Source of the DNA: Flavobacterium macacae
Lineage (GTDB): Bacteria > Bacteroidota > Bacteroidia > Flavobacteriales > Flavobacteriaceae
DNA: 64,000 bases
Direction: 5' to 3'
Assembly: GCF_003865365.1 (NCBI RefSeq)
Contig: NZ_RQVR01000002.1
Location: 282,659-346,658, forward strand
Translations under genes and position numbers: made by a program
In this document: positions 52,617 through 60,688 of the stretch, piece by piece
Numbering within the stretch: the stretch's first letter is position 1
Layout: each line of letters begins with the position of its first letter
The notes under the pieces: generated by a model
The model's database searches: none
What the model saw: the letters and a program-made list of their open reading frames with translations, nothing else
Told to the model about the DNA's origin: nothing

Positions 52617-55403
52617 TTAACTAAAAAGATTTTTGTCAAAAACCATTGCAATTGCTGCTGCGTGACGTTTTTTAGAACGTGCATAACTCCCTGCTGCTGG
52701 TGCGCTGTACGCCTTTAATGAAGCGACTCTTAATTTTATTAAATCAAAATTCATCAACATATAACTATAAGCTCCCATGTTTTTAGGCTCTTCTTGTGCC
52801 CAAACATAATCGTCAGCATTTGGATATTTAGCTATAATTGCTTTCAATTGTTCCACTGGCAATGGGAAAAGCTGTTCAATTCTCACGAAGGCTACGTCAT
52901 TTCTTCCGTTTGCTTCTCTTTCTGCTACTAAATCATAGTAGAATTTCCCCGTACAGAATACCAATGTTTTTACGTCTTTTGCTTTTGCATTCGGGTCATC
53001 CAAAACTTCTTGGAAGCTTCCGTTTGCAAATTCATCTACCGAAGAAACTACTGATGGATGGCGCAATAAACTCTTTGGCGTAAACACGATTAAAGGTTTT
53101 CTGAACGTTGTTTTCATCTGTCTTCTTAACAAGTGGAAGAAGTTTGCCGGCGTTGTACAGTCAGCCACAAACATATTGTGGTTGGCACAAAGCTGTAAAT
53201 ATCTTTCCATTCTTGCTGAAGAGTGCTCTGCTCCTTGGCCTTCATAACCGTGTGGCAATAACATTACCAAACCGTTTTGATTGTTCCATTTGTCTTCTGC
53301 CGCAGAAATATATTGGTCCAGCATAATTTGGGCTCCGTTAGAGAAATCTCCAAATTGCGCTTCCCAGATGGTCAATGTTTTTGGGCTTGCCAAAGCATAT
53401 CCGTAGTCAAAACCAACGACTCCATATTCAGATAAAAGTGAATTGAAGATGTTGAATTTTCCTTGTTGGTGTTTTAATTGCTGCAATAAGATTACTTCTT
53501 CTTCAGAATCTTCTACTTTAACCACTGCGTGACGGTGCGAGAATGTTCCTCTTTCCACGTCTTGGCCCGAAATACGAACATCAAATCCTTCTGTCAAAAG
53601 GGAACCATAGGCCAAAAGTTCCGCCATTGCCCAATCCAACTTATCCGATTCGAAAAACATTCTTTTCCTGTCGTTGATTAATTTTTGGATTTTGCTGATG
53701 AATTTTTTGTCGCTTGGCAGCGTCGTGATGGTTGCAGCAATTTCTGTCAAGATCTCTTTTGAGAAAGTGGTGTTTACTTTCTGCAACATCTCATCGGCAT
53801 CAGCTTGCGTGTAGCCGCCCCATTCATTTTGCATAAACGGAGTGATGATTGTCAAATCTTTCTTGCGGGACGCTTCTAAATTTTCATCTAAAAGTCCTTT
53901 GTATTCTTTTTCTAATTTACCCACATAGTCACCGTCGATAATTCCCTCTGCTTTCAATTTGTCAGCATAGATATCTCTAGGATTCTCATGTTTTGCAATT
54001 AGCTTGTATAATTTTGGCTGTGTAAAACGAGGCTCATCGCCTTCGTTGTGCCCGTATTTTCTGTACCCTAACAGGTCAATAAAAACGTCGCTTCCAAATT
54101 GCATTCTGTAATCCAGTGCAAAAAGCATGGCGTGTACGACTGCTTCCGCATCATCCGCATTTACGTGCAAAACGGGCGAATTAGTCACTTTTGCAATATC
54201 TGTACAATACGTTGAAGAACGGGCGTCAAGGTAATTTGTAGTAAAACCAACTTGGTTGTTGATTACAATGTGGATTGTCCCTCCTGTTTTGTAACCATCC
54301 AACTGCGCCATTTGAACAATTTCATAAACAATTCCTTGTCCAGCGATTGCAGCGTCTCCGTGAAGTGCGATCGGCAATACTTTTGAAAAATCATCTGGAA
54401 AATGACGGTCTTGTTTTGCTCTTGCGATTCCTTCAATTACAGCTCCAACAGTCTCTAGGTGAGATGGATTTGGCGCTAAATTGATATTGATATTTTTTCC
54501 TGATTTTGTCTTTTTGTCTGCAGTCAAGCCTAAGTGGTATTTTACGTCACCGTCAAAAAGCGCATCATCATCATAATCTTTTCCGTCAAATTCAGAGAAA
54601 ATATCTTGCGTGTTTTTTCCGAAGATATTTGCCAAAACGTTCAAGCGGCCACGGTGGGCCATTCCCATTACAAATTGTTCCACTCCTTTTTCAGCCGCTG
54701 CTTCAATCAAAGCATCTAAAGCTGGAATTAAAGTTTCGCCACCTTCCAGGGAGAAACGTTTTTGGCCGACATATTTGGTATGAAGAAAGTTCTCAAAAGA
54801 AACCGCTTCATTCAATTTATTTAAAATATTTTTCTTTTGTTCTGCAGAAAATTTTGGCTGGTTGTCGTTGTAGCCAATTTTATCTTGGATCCACTGCCTT
54901 ATTTCTGGATTCCGGATGTACATGTATTCAACACCGATGTGCTCGCGGTAAATTTTGTCTAAATGACCCAAAATTTCTTTTAATGTACAAGGTGCAATCT
55001 TGATGGCTTTCGCAGCATCAAAAACTGTGTTCAAATCCCCATTTGAAAGCCCGAAATTCTCTAAATCCAAATTTGGACTAAAGATTCTTCTTTCGCGAAC
55101 CGGATTTGTTTTGGTAAACAAGTGCCCTTGCGCTCTGTAAGCCTCGATAAGCTTTAAAACATTAAATTCTTTTTGTAATTTTTCTGAGATCTGGCTTACG
55201 TCTGCAGTACTTGAAGATGCGTAATTTGCCATTTGCTGTGCAGGTGCCTGATTTTCTTCGCTATATGTTTCCATTCCGAAGTCAAAACCTTGAAAGAAAC
55301 TTCTCCAACTTGGTTCGACGCTATCCGGATTTTCAAGATATTGATCGTATAATTGAGCAAAAAATTCAGTATGTGCCGCGTTTAAAAAAGAAAACCTATC
55401 CAT
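52617..55403 (-). CDS. sucA: 2-oxoglutarate dehydrogenase E1
   Basis: 928 residues from the ATG at 55403 (MDRFSFLNAAHTEFFAQLY); a longer in-frame extension would cross the promoter. GMAHRGRLNVLANI, HGDAAIAGQGIVYE (thiamine diphosphate), GYRKYGHNEGDEPRFTQP and HGYEGQGAEHSSARMERYL are E1 signatures. It decarboxylates 2-oxoglutarate and hands the succinyl group to SucB. The promoter has a TACTTTTG -7 box 40 bp upstream. Divergent from a small barrel protein gene. Confidence 0.96.
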   Translation of the reverse strand: MDRFSFLNAAHTEFFAQLYDQYLENPDSVEPSWRSFFQGFDFGMETYSEENQAPAQQMANYASSSTADVSQISEKLQKEFNVLKLIEAYRAQGHLFTKTNPVRERRIFSPNLDLENFGLSNGDLNTVFDAAKAIKIAPCTLKEILGHLDKIYREHIGVEYMYIRNPEIRQWIQDKIGYNDNQPKFSAEQKKNILNKLNEAVSFENFLHTKYVGQKRFSLEGGETLIPALDALIEAAAEKGVEQFVMGMAHRGRLNVLANIFGKNTQDIFSEFDGKDYDDDALFDGDVKYHLGLTADKKTKSGKNININLAPNPSHLETVGAVIEGIARAKQDRHFPDDFSKVLPIALHGDAAIAGQGIVYEIVQMAQLDGYKTGGTIHIVINNQVGFTTNYLDARSSTYCTDIAKVTNSPVLHVNADDAEAVVHAMLFALDYRMQFGSDVFIDLLGYRKYGHNEGDEPRFTQPKLYKLIAKHENPRDIYADKLKAEGIIDGDYVGKLEKEYKGLLDENLEASRKKDLTIITPFMQNEWGGYTQADADEMLQKVNTTFSKEILTEIAATITTLPSDKKFISKIQKLINDRKRMFFESDKLDWAMAELLAYGSLLTEGFDVRISGQDVERGTFSHRHAVVKVEDSEEEVILLQQLKHQQGKFNIFNSLLSEYGVVGFDYGYALASPKTLTIWEAQFGDFSNGAQIMLDQYISAAEDKWNNQNGLVMLLPHGYEGQGAEHSSARMERYLQLCANHNMFVADCTTPANFFHLLRRQMKTTFRKPLIVFTPKSLLRHPSVVSSVDEFANGSFQEVLDDPNAKAKDVKTLVFCTGKFYYDLVAEREANGRNDVAFVRIEQLFPLPVEQLKAIIAKYPNADDYVWAQEEPKNMGAYSYMLMNFDLIKLRVASLKAYSAPAAGSYARSKKRHAAAIAMVFDKNLFS

Positions 55404-55443
55404 AATATAATTGAATGTCCTAAATATGTTAGAAATATTTTTG

Positions 55444-55451
55444 CAAAAGTA
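55444..55451 (-). promoter_or_regulatory. -7 box of sucA-sucB
   Basis: TACTTTTG on the minus strand, 40 bp before the sucA ATG, a full TAnnTTTG match. Confidence 0.55.
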
Positions 55452-55518
55452 CGACAATTAGAACAACCTAATAATTTTTTCATACTTTTATGTAACAAAC
55501 TTAACTTAAATTTAAGGT

Positions 55519-56052
55519 ATGAAAGTAGGCATTTTAAACCACATGACAAAAATCGTTTTCGTAATAAGTTTATTCGCTTATTCTGGAGGCGCAAAAGCAC
55601 AAGAATTCGAAGATAAAGATTTCTGGAGCAGGGTTCATTTTGGAGGCGGTCTGGGTGTTGGTTTTGGTTCTAATTATACCAATATTGCATTGGCTCCCAG
55701 TGCCATTTATGATTTTAACCCTTATATTTCAGCCGGAATAGGCTTGCAGGGAAGTTATGTCAAGGATAAAAACTTCTATGAATCCTACATGTATGGGCCG
55801 AGCTTGATCGTTTTAGGAAATCCAATTCCGCAAATCCAGCTTTCAGCCGAACTAGAACAGCTTCGCGTCAACGTAGATTATGACGACAAATTTGGAGTTC
55901 CCAATGATAATTTTTGGAATACCGCACTGTTTTTAGGCATAGGCTACCGAACTAACAATGTAACGCTTGGCGTTCGCTATAATGTCTTGCACGATAGCGG
56001 CAAAAATGTGTACAGTGACGCTCTGATGCCTTTTGTGAGGGTTTATTTTTAA
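55519..56052 (+). CDS. Small outer-membrane beta-barrel protein (often misnamed in databases)
   Basis: 177 residues. A signal peptide ends near residue 28 (GGAKAQ); the alternative start at 55543 gives a shorter one. The mature part is an eight-strand-like barrel: VHFGGGLGVGFGSNYTNIAL, YISAGIGLQGSYV, YGPSLIVLG, ALFLGIGYRTNNVTLGVRYN, with a terminal aromatic residue (VRVYF). Homologues next to sucA are sometimes labelled alpha-ketoglutarate decarboxylase, probably by proximity; nothing here suggests an enzyme. Its stop overlaps the convergent small gene by 4 bp. Confidence 0.75.
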   Translation: MKVGILNHMTKIVFVISLFAYSGGAKAQEFEDKDFWSRVHFGGGLGVGFGSNYTNIALAPSAIYDFNPYISAGIGLQGSYVKDKNFYESYMYGPSLIVLGNPIPQIQLSAELEQLRVNVDYDDKFGVPNDNFWNTALFLGIGYRTNNVTLGVRYNVLHDSGKNVYSDALMPFVRVYF

Positions 56053-56399
56053 AACTTATTTCGGAACCAAACTTTTTGCCATTCTCTTTTTAAGATCAAG
56101 AAAGCTACATTTTCAGATAAAACTACCAAATCTGAACCGTCTAGTTTTTTAATTTCGGCTTCAGAAACATCCATTATATAAAGGAGATTCAAGTACTCTG
56201 CAAATTTATACTGAATTAAGCGGAAGATTTTTTCGTGAAGCTGTACTTTCAATTCTTCAGGCGAAGTGCTCATCGGAAAATCAACCGGCTCATTGGCAGA
56301 ATTAAAATCTTTGTTGATCTGTTCAATCAATTTTAGGTAGAGATTTTCTCTTTCAGCTTCTGACAGCAGTACATCCGTATTTATTGGAGCTATGAACAT
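56049..56399 (-). CDS. Conserved-looking small hypothetical protein
   Basis: 116 residues, no recognised family. It is mostly alpha-helical with hydrophilic, acidic composition (SEAERENLYLKLIEQIN, YKFAEYLNLLYIMDVSEAEI, GSDLVVLSENVAFLILKREW). No signal peptide or membrane segment. It lies 52 bp downstream of the polyprenyl synthetase gene on the same strand, so it may share its transcript. Codon use is like its neighbours and the frame overlaps the convergent barrel gene by just 4 bp, which supports it being real. Confidence 0.6.
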   Translation of the reverse strand: MFIAPINTDVLLSEAERENLYLKLIEQINKDFNSANEPVDFPMSTSPEELKVQLHEKIFRLIQYKFAEYLNLLYIMDVSEAEIKKLDGSDLVVLSENVAFLILKREWQKVWFRNKF

Positions 56400-56451
56400 T
56401 TTAAGATTTTTGATTTAAGATTGTGCAAAGCACTTTAAAACTTTTGAAGCA

Positions 56452-57426
56452 TTAAACTCTTCTGCTCATCAAATTTTCACCGAAAAGCCTTAAGATTTCT
56501 TTCTTTTCATCCGCTATGTTCAGGGTTTCTAAAGTGGCAAAAGCTTTCATTGTAAATTCTTTTATCGCCTCTTGAGTCGCTTTTGCAGCACCCGTTTCAT
56601 TAAAAATCTGCTTGATTGAATTGATTTTTTCGGTGTTGTCAATCGGCTGGATCGAGAACAAGTTTAAAAGCTGCTCGGCATCTTGTTTTGAAGAAAACTC
56701 CAAGGCTTTTAAGAACAAGTAGGTTTTTTTATTTTCAATAATATCGCCGCCCACCTGTTTTCCAAAGGTTTCTGGATCACCAAAAGCATCTAAATAATCG
56801 TCCTGCAACTGGAAAGCAATTCCAAGATTTAATCCAAAATCATAAATAGCGTTGCAATTTTCTTCATTGGTTCCGGCAATTATTGCTCCCATTTTCATAG
56901 CAGCAGCAACCAAAACGGCCGTTTTATATTCAATCATTTTTAAATATTCAGGGATCGTGACATCATCACGATTTTCAAAATCAACGTCCAACTGCTGTCC
57001 TTCGCAAACTTCAAGAGCCGTTTTGCTGAATAATTTTGCAAGGGATTGAAAAATTATCGGTTCGTATTTTTCAAAATATTGATACGCCAAAATCAGCATC
57101 GCATCGCCAGAAAGAATTCCGGTATTTAGGCTCCATTTTTCATGAACCGTTTCTTTTCCTCTTCTCAAGGGCGCATCATCCATAATATCGTCGTGAACCA
57201 GCGAAAAATTATGAAAAACCTCAACAGCCAAAGCGGCCGGCAATGCCTCTTTATAATCACAGTCGAAAATTTCTGCCGTCATCAGTGTCAAAATCGGACG
57301 AATTCGTTTGCCTCCTAAAGACAAAATGTAATGAATTGGTTCGTAAAGACTTTTTGGCTCTCTAGAAATTTTCTGGCTTTCTAAATAATTCAGGAAATTT
57401 TCTTGGTAGTCGCTGATCGAATGCAT
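56452..57426 (-). CDS. Polyprenyl diphosphate synthase
   Basis: 324 residues of the trans-isoprenyl diphosphate synthase family. The first aspartate-rich motif is in FSLVHDDIMDDAPLRRG and the second in IAFQLQDDYLDAFGD; GGKRIRPILTLMTAEIF is the substrate-binding N-terminal segment. It condenses isopentenyl diphosphate onto an allylic chain (farnesyl, geranylgeranyl or longer); the chain length cannot be judged safely from the sequence. Upstream lies the divergent TetR gene. Confidence 0.92.
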   Translation of the reverse strand: MHSISDYQENFLNYLESQKISREPKSLYEPIHYILSLGGKRIRPILTLMTAEIFDCDYKEALPAALAVEVFHNFSLVHDDIMDDAPLRRGKETVHEKWSLNTGILSGDAMLILAYQYFEKYEPIIFQSLAKLFSKTALEVCEGQQLDVDFENRDDVTIPEYLKMIEYKTAVLVAAAMKMGAIIAGTNEENCNAIYDFGLNLGIAFQLQDDYLDAFGDPETFGKQVGGDIIENKKTYLFLKALEFSSKQDAEQLLNLFSIQPIDNTEKINSIKQIFNETGAAKATQEAIKEFTMKAFATLETLNIADEKKEILRLFGENLMSRRV

Positions 57427-57540
57427 AAAAATAATTTTGCGCTAATTTACAGTATTGTTCTCTCATTCCAAATAGGATTATCAATAATTCAAACGAAAAC
57501 GGTTTCTGTTAAAAAATCGTTAAAAATAAATTTGACATTT

Positions 57541-57568
57541 TTGTTAAACACTTTTGTACATATCTTTG
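57541..57568 (+). promoter_or_regulatory. Promoter of the tetR-efflux operon
   Basis: TTG (57541-57543) and TATCTTTG (57561-57568) are spaced by 17 bp, a consensus -33/-7 pair. The start of transcription would be near 57574, 32 bp before the tetR ATG. Confidence 0.72.
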
Positions 57569-57580
57569 CATTGACAAAAT

Positions 57581-57602
57581 TGTTAAATATTTTAGTTAAA
57601 CA
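57581..57602. promoter_or_regulatory. Candidate TetR operator (imperfect palindrome)
   Basis: TGTTAAATATTTTAGTTAAACA reads as the dyad TGTTnAA-n8-TTnAACA, just downstream of the predicted transcription start and upstream of the tetR ATG. Three more GTTAAA copies (57508, 57519, 57543) lie upstream, two of them 11 bp apart. A position between promoter and start codon suits autorepression. Confidence 0.5.
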
Positions 57603-57605
57603 AAA

Positions 57606-58202
57606 ATGGCAACAACTAAAAAAGACGAAGCGACAGAAGAGTTGATTAAAAATACCGCCAAAAGATTATTCTTTGGAGAAGGAAAATTTAATGCAACAAC
57701 TCAAGAGATTGCTGATGCAGCTGGTGTAAATAGAACCTTGATCAACTATTATTTTAGATCTAGAGACAAATTATTCGACTTAGTTTTCACCGACGCACAA
57801 GCTCGCGAACAAGAAAGAACAGAATCTATTATCTTTTCTGAGCTTCCTTTCAAAGCAAAAATCGCTGAATTTATCGACGATACCTTTGAAATTGCAAAAG
57901 AATATCCTTACATGGAAATGTATTTGGTAACCCAATTCAACCAAGGATGTTTTTTCAAAGACGAAGAAGGAATGGACCGAATGCTGAAAAAATTCTACGA
58001 AGAATTTGAAGTGGCAATGGAAGAAGGTTTGATCAGAAAAACAGATCCGATTCAATTCATTCTGAATATGATTTCGCTGACTTCTTTCCCGATTGCGATG
58101 CGTCCGCTTTTTCAAAAAACAATGCATTTAAATGATGCTGAATATGATAAAATTCTTTCAGACCGAAAAGAAATCATAATGGACACTTTATTTATCAAGT
58201 AA
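57606..58202 (+). CDS. TetR family transcriptional regulator
   Basis: 198 residues. The N-terminal helix-turn-helix reads TAKRLFFGEGKFNATTQEIADAAGVNRTLINYYFRSRDKLFDLV (one short region, typical of TetR), and the remainder is a helical ligand pocket with no clear motif. It is the first gene of the efflux operon (tolC 33 bp away), so it should repress that operon and be released by a toxic ligand. Confidence 0.9.
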   Translation: MATTKKDEATEELIKNTAKRLFFGEGKFNATTQEIADAAGVNRTLINYYFRSRDKLFDLVFTDAQAREQERTESIIFSELPFKAKIAEFIDDTFEIAKEYPYMEMYLVTQFNQGCFFKDEEGMDRMLKKFYEEFEVAMEEGLIRKTDPIQFILNMISLTSFPIAMRPLFQKTMHLNDAEYDKILSDRKEIIMDTLFIK

Positions 58203-58235
58203 AAACAAATGTTAATCAATTATAAATTTAAACAA

Positions 58236-59603
58236 ATGAAGACCACAAATAGCTTACAAAAGCTGAAAGCTGCCGCTTTTTTATTTGTTGCATCGCTTTT
58301 TGTTTCGCAGGGCATCCACGCGCAAGCCCAAACGTTGACCCTGAAAGATGCCATCAAATATGCCTTGGAAAACAAAGCAGATTCAAAGAAAGCCAAGCTG
58401 GAAGTTGAAAACAGCAAGTATCAAATCGAAGAAGTTCGTTCGAGAGCCTTGCCCCAGATTGCTGCAAACGGGAATTTGACTTACAACCCGATCTTGCAGT
58501 TAAATGCACTGCCCGGAGATTTCTTTGGACAGCCCGGAACCACCCTATTAGCGCCATTAGGTCAAAAATGGACAGCGGGCGGCGGTATTTCTTTGACGCA
58601 GAATATCTTTGACCAAGCCGTTTTTACGGGCCTGAAAGCAGCAAAAACAACAAGAGAGTTTTACCAAATCAACCAGCAGCTGACAGAAGAACAGGTGATT
58701 GAACGGGTGGCGAACAATTACTACCAAGTTTTTGTGCAAAGACAAAAATTGGCGGTAGTGGACAGCAATTATGTAAACACCTCCAAAGTACGCGACATCA
58801 TCAAGGGGCAATTTGACAATGGCTTGGCCAAAAAAATTGATCTAGACCGTATGACCGTAAACTTATACAATATCAACACCAAGCGCCAGCAGCTAATCAA
58901 TGCGTTGCAGTTACAAGAAAATGCGCTGAAATTTTATATGGGAATGCCGATTGAAACTCCTATTATTATTCCGGATACTGAATTTGAAGTGACGCCGCAA
59001 GCACTTTCAGAAGCGCCGCTGACCGCAACCCGAAGCGAATATCTTTTGCTTGAAAAACAAGAGCAGCTTTTGATTTACCAGAAGAAATCAATCATTGCTG
59101 GGTACTACCCGACTCTTTCCATTTCTGGAAGCTATAATTATCTGGGCCAAGGTCCCGAAATGCCTCTGTTTGCAAAGCCAGCCGACGGCGTTTACTGGAC
59201 CGATTATTCTTCAATCGGGTTGAATTTAAGAGTTCCGATCTTCACAGGATTTGGAACAAGAGCGAAAGTTCGCCAAGCCGATGTTGAAATCAGAAGAATT
59301 AAGGAAGATATGATTGACACCAAACTTTCCCTTGATCTGGCTTATGAAAATGCCAAGACGCAAATCAACAACAGCATCATCACGATTAATTCTCAAAAGG
59401 AAAACGTGAAACTGGCACAAGAAGTTTTAGACAATACCCAAAATAATTATTACAACGGATTGGCTCCTTTGACTGATCTGTTGGACGCAGAAAACTCAAA
59501 TGTAGAAGCTCAAAATAATTACACAACCGCTTTATTGGACTATAAACTGGCCGAAATACAGCTGATCAAATCAAAAGGAGAACTAAGAACACTTTCAAAT
59601 TAA
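58236..59603 (+). CDS. TolC family outer-membrane efflux protein
   Basis: 455 residues from the ATG at 58236 (MKTTNSLQKLKAAAFLFVA), with a signal peptide ending at GIHAQAQ. Two homologous repeats of the OEP fold are visible: LTLKDAIKYALENKADSKKA near the start and YNGLAPLTDLLDAENSNVEAQ near the end. It forms the outer-membrane channel of the tripartite pump with the adaptor and RND protein encoded next (10-bp gap). Confidence 0.93.
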   Translation: MKTTNSLQKLKAAAFLFVASLFVSQGIHAQAQTLTLKDAIKYALENKADSKKAKLEVENSKYQIEEVRSRALPQIAANGNLTYNPILQLNALPGDFFGQPGTTLLAPLGQKWTAGGGISLTQNIFDQAVFTGLKAAKTTREFYQINQQLTEEQVIERVANNYYQVFVQRQKLAVVDSNYVNTSKVRDIIKGQFDNGLAKKIDLDRMTVNLYNINTKRQQLINALQLQENALKFYMGMPIETPIIIPDTEFEVTPQALSEAPLTATRSEYLLLEKQEQLLIYQKKSIIAGYYPTLSISGSYNYLGQGPEMPLFAKPADGVYWTDYSSIGLNLRVPIFTGFGTRAKVRQADVEIRRIKEDMIDTKLSLDLAYENAKTQINNSIITINSQKENVKLAQEVLDNTQNNYYNGLAPLTDLLDAENSNVEAQNNYTTALLDYKLAEIQLIKSKGELRTLSN

Positions 59604-59613
59604 TCCATCAAAA

Positions 59614-60669
59614 ATGAAAAAAGTAATATATATAGTAGTAATTGTAGCTGTTATAGGCTTAATCGGATACAAGCTGACCAGCAATAAAGACAAAAACGAA
59701 GCAGAAACAGCCGTTGTTGCAGAAAAAAATACAGATGTGGCCGTTCGTGCCGATACCGTAAATATAAAAGAAGTCTCATCCCAATACATAGCCAACAGCA
59801 CCTTTCTGCCAAAGCAAGAGGTAATGCTTTCGGCAGACGCTTCCGGTTTGGTAAGGCGCGTGTTAGTGGAAGAAGGTGCTTTTGTAAAAGCCGGACAAAC
59901 TTTGGCGATCATAGACGGAGACAAACTAAATGTAAACGTAGCAAATGCACAGGCGGTGTATAAAAATGCCCAAGTAGAATACTCACGATTTGAAAGCGCT
60001 TATAAAACGGGCGGCGTGACCAAACAGCAATTAGACCAAACCCGCTTGCAATTAGAAAATGCGAAAAACAGCCTGCGCTCTTCTCAATTAGCAGCTTCTG
60101 ACGTAAACATCAAAGCCTCTTTTTCAGGAATCATCAACAAACGAAATGTAGAGCCAGGATTGTATGTAAATCCAGGCAAAGAATTATTTGAAATTGTAGA
60201 TGTCACTTCTTTAAAATTAAAAGTAAATGTGGACGAGAAAAACATTTCTAGCTTAAAATTAGGACAGACGGTAAAAGTAACGGCACAAATTTTATCCGAT
60301 AAAACATTTGAAGGAAAAATTACTTTTATTGCTCCAAAAGCAGATGGAAGCTTGAATTTCCCAGTGGAATTAGAAATTAAAAACAACAGCTCAAAAGACT
60401 TGAAAGCCGGAATGTATGGCACTGCCTATTTTGGAAGCGATCAAAAAGTGGAAGCTTTGGTGGCGCCAAGAACTGCTTTTGTAGGCTCCATCAGTTCAGG
60501 ACAAATCTTTGTGATTAAAGACGGAAAAGTGACCTTGACAAAAGTAACTACGGGAAGAAGTTTTGGCGATTATATCGAGATCACTACCGGAATTGAAAAA
60601 GGAACTCCAGTTGTCGTTTCGGGCCAGATCAACCTTTCTGACGGAACAGCCGTACAAATTATCAAATAA
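59614..60669 (+). CDS. RND efflux periplasmic adaptor (MFP/HlyD family)
   Basis: 351 residues. An N-terminal membrane anchor (VIYIVVIVAVIGLIGYKL) precedes the lipoyl-like domain (LSADASGLVRRVLVEEGAFV), a helical hairpin (YSRFESAYKTGGVTKQQLDQ) and a beta-barrel (TFEGKITFIAPKADGSLNFP). It links the RND pump to the TolC channel. Lies between tolC and the RND gene in one operon. Confidence 0.93.
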   Translation: MKKVIYIVVIVAVIGLIGYKLTSNKDKNEAETAVVAEKNTDVAVRADTVNIKEVSSQYIANSTFLPKQEVMLSADASGLVRRVLVEEGAFVKAGQTLAIIDGDKLNVNVANAQAVYKNAQVEYSRFESAYKTGGVTKQQLDQTRLQLENAKNSLRSSQLAASDVNIKASFSGIINKRNVEPGLYVNPGKELFEIVDVTSLKLKVNVDEKNISSLKLGQTVKVTAQILSDKTFEGKITFIAPKADGSLNFPVELEIKNNSSKDLKAGMYGTAYFGSDQKVEALVAPRTAFVGSISSGQIFVIKDGKVTLTKVTTGRSFGDYIEITTGIEKGTPVVVSGQINLSDGTAVQIIK

Positions 60670-60688
60670 TTTAATTAGACTATAACGG

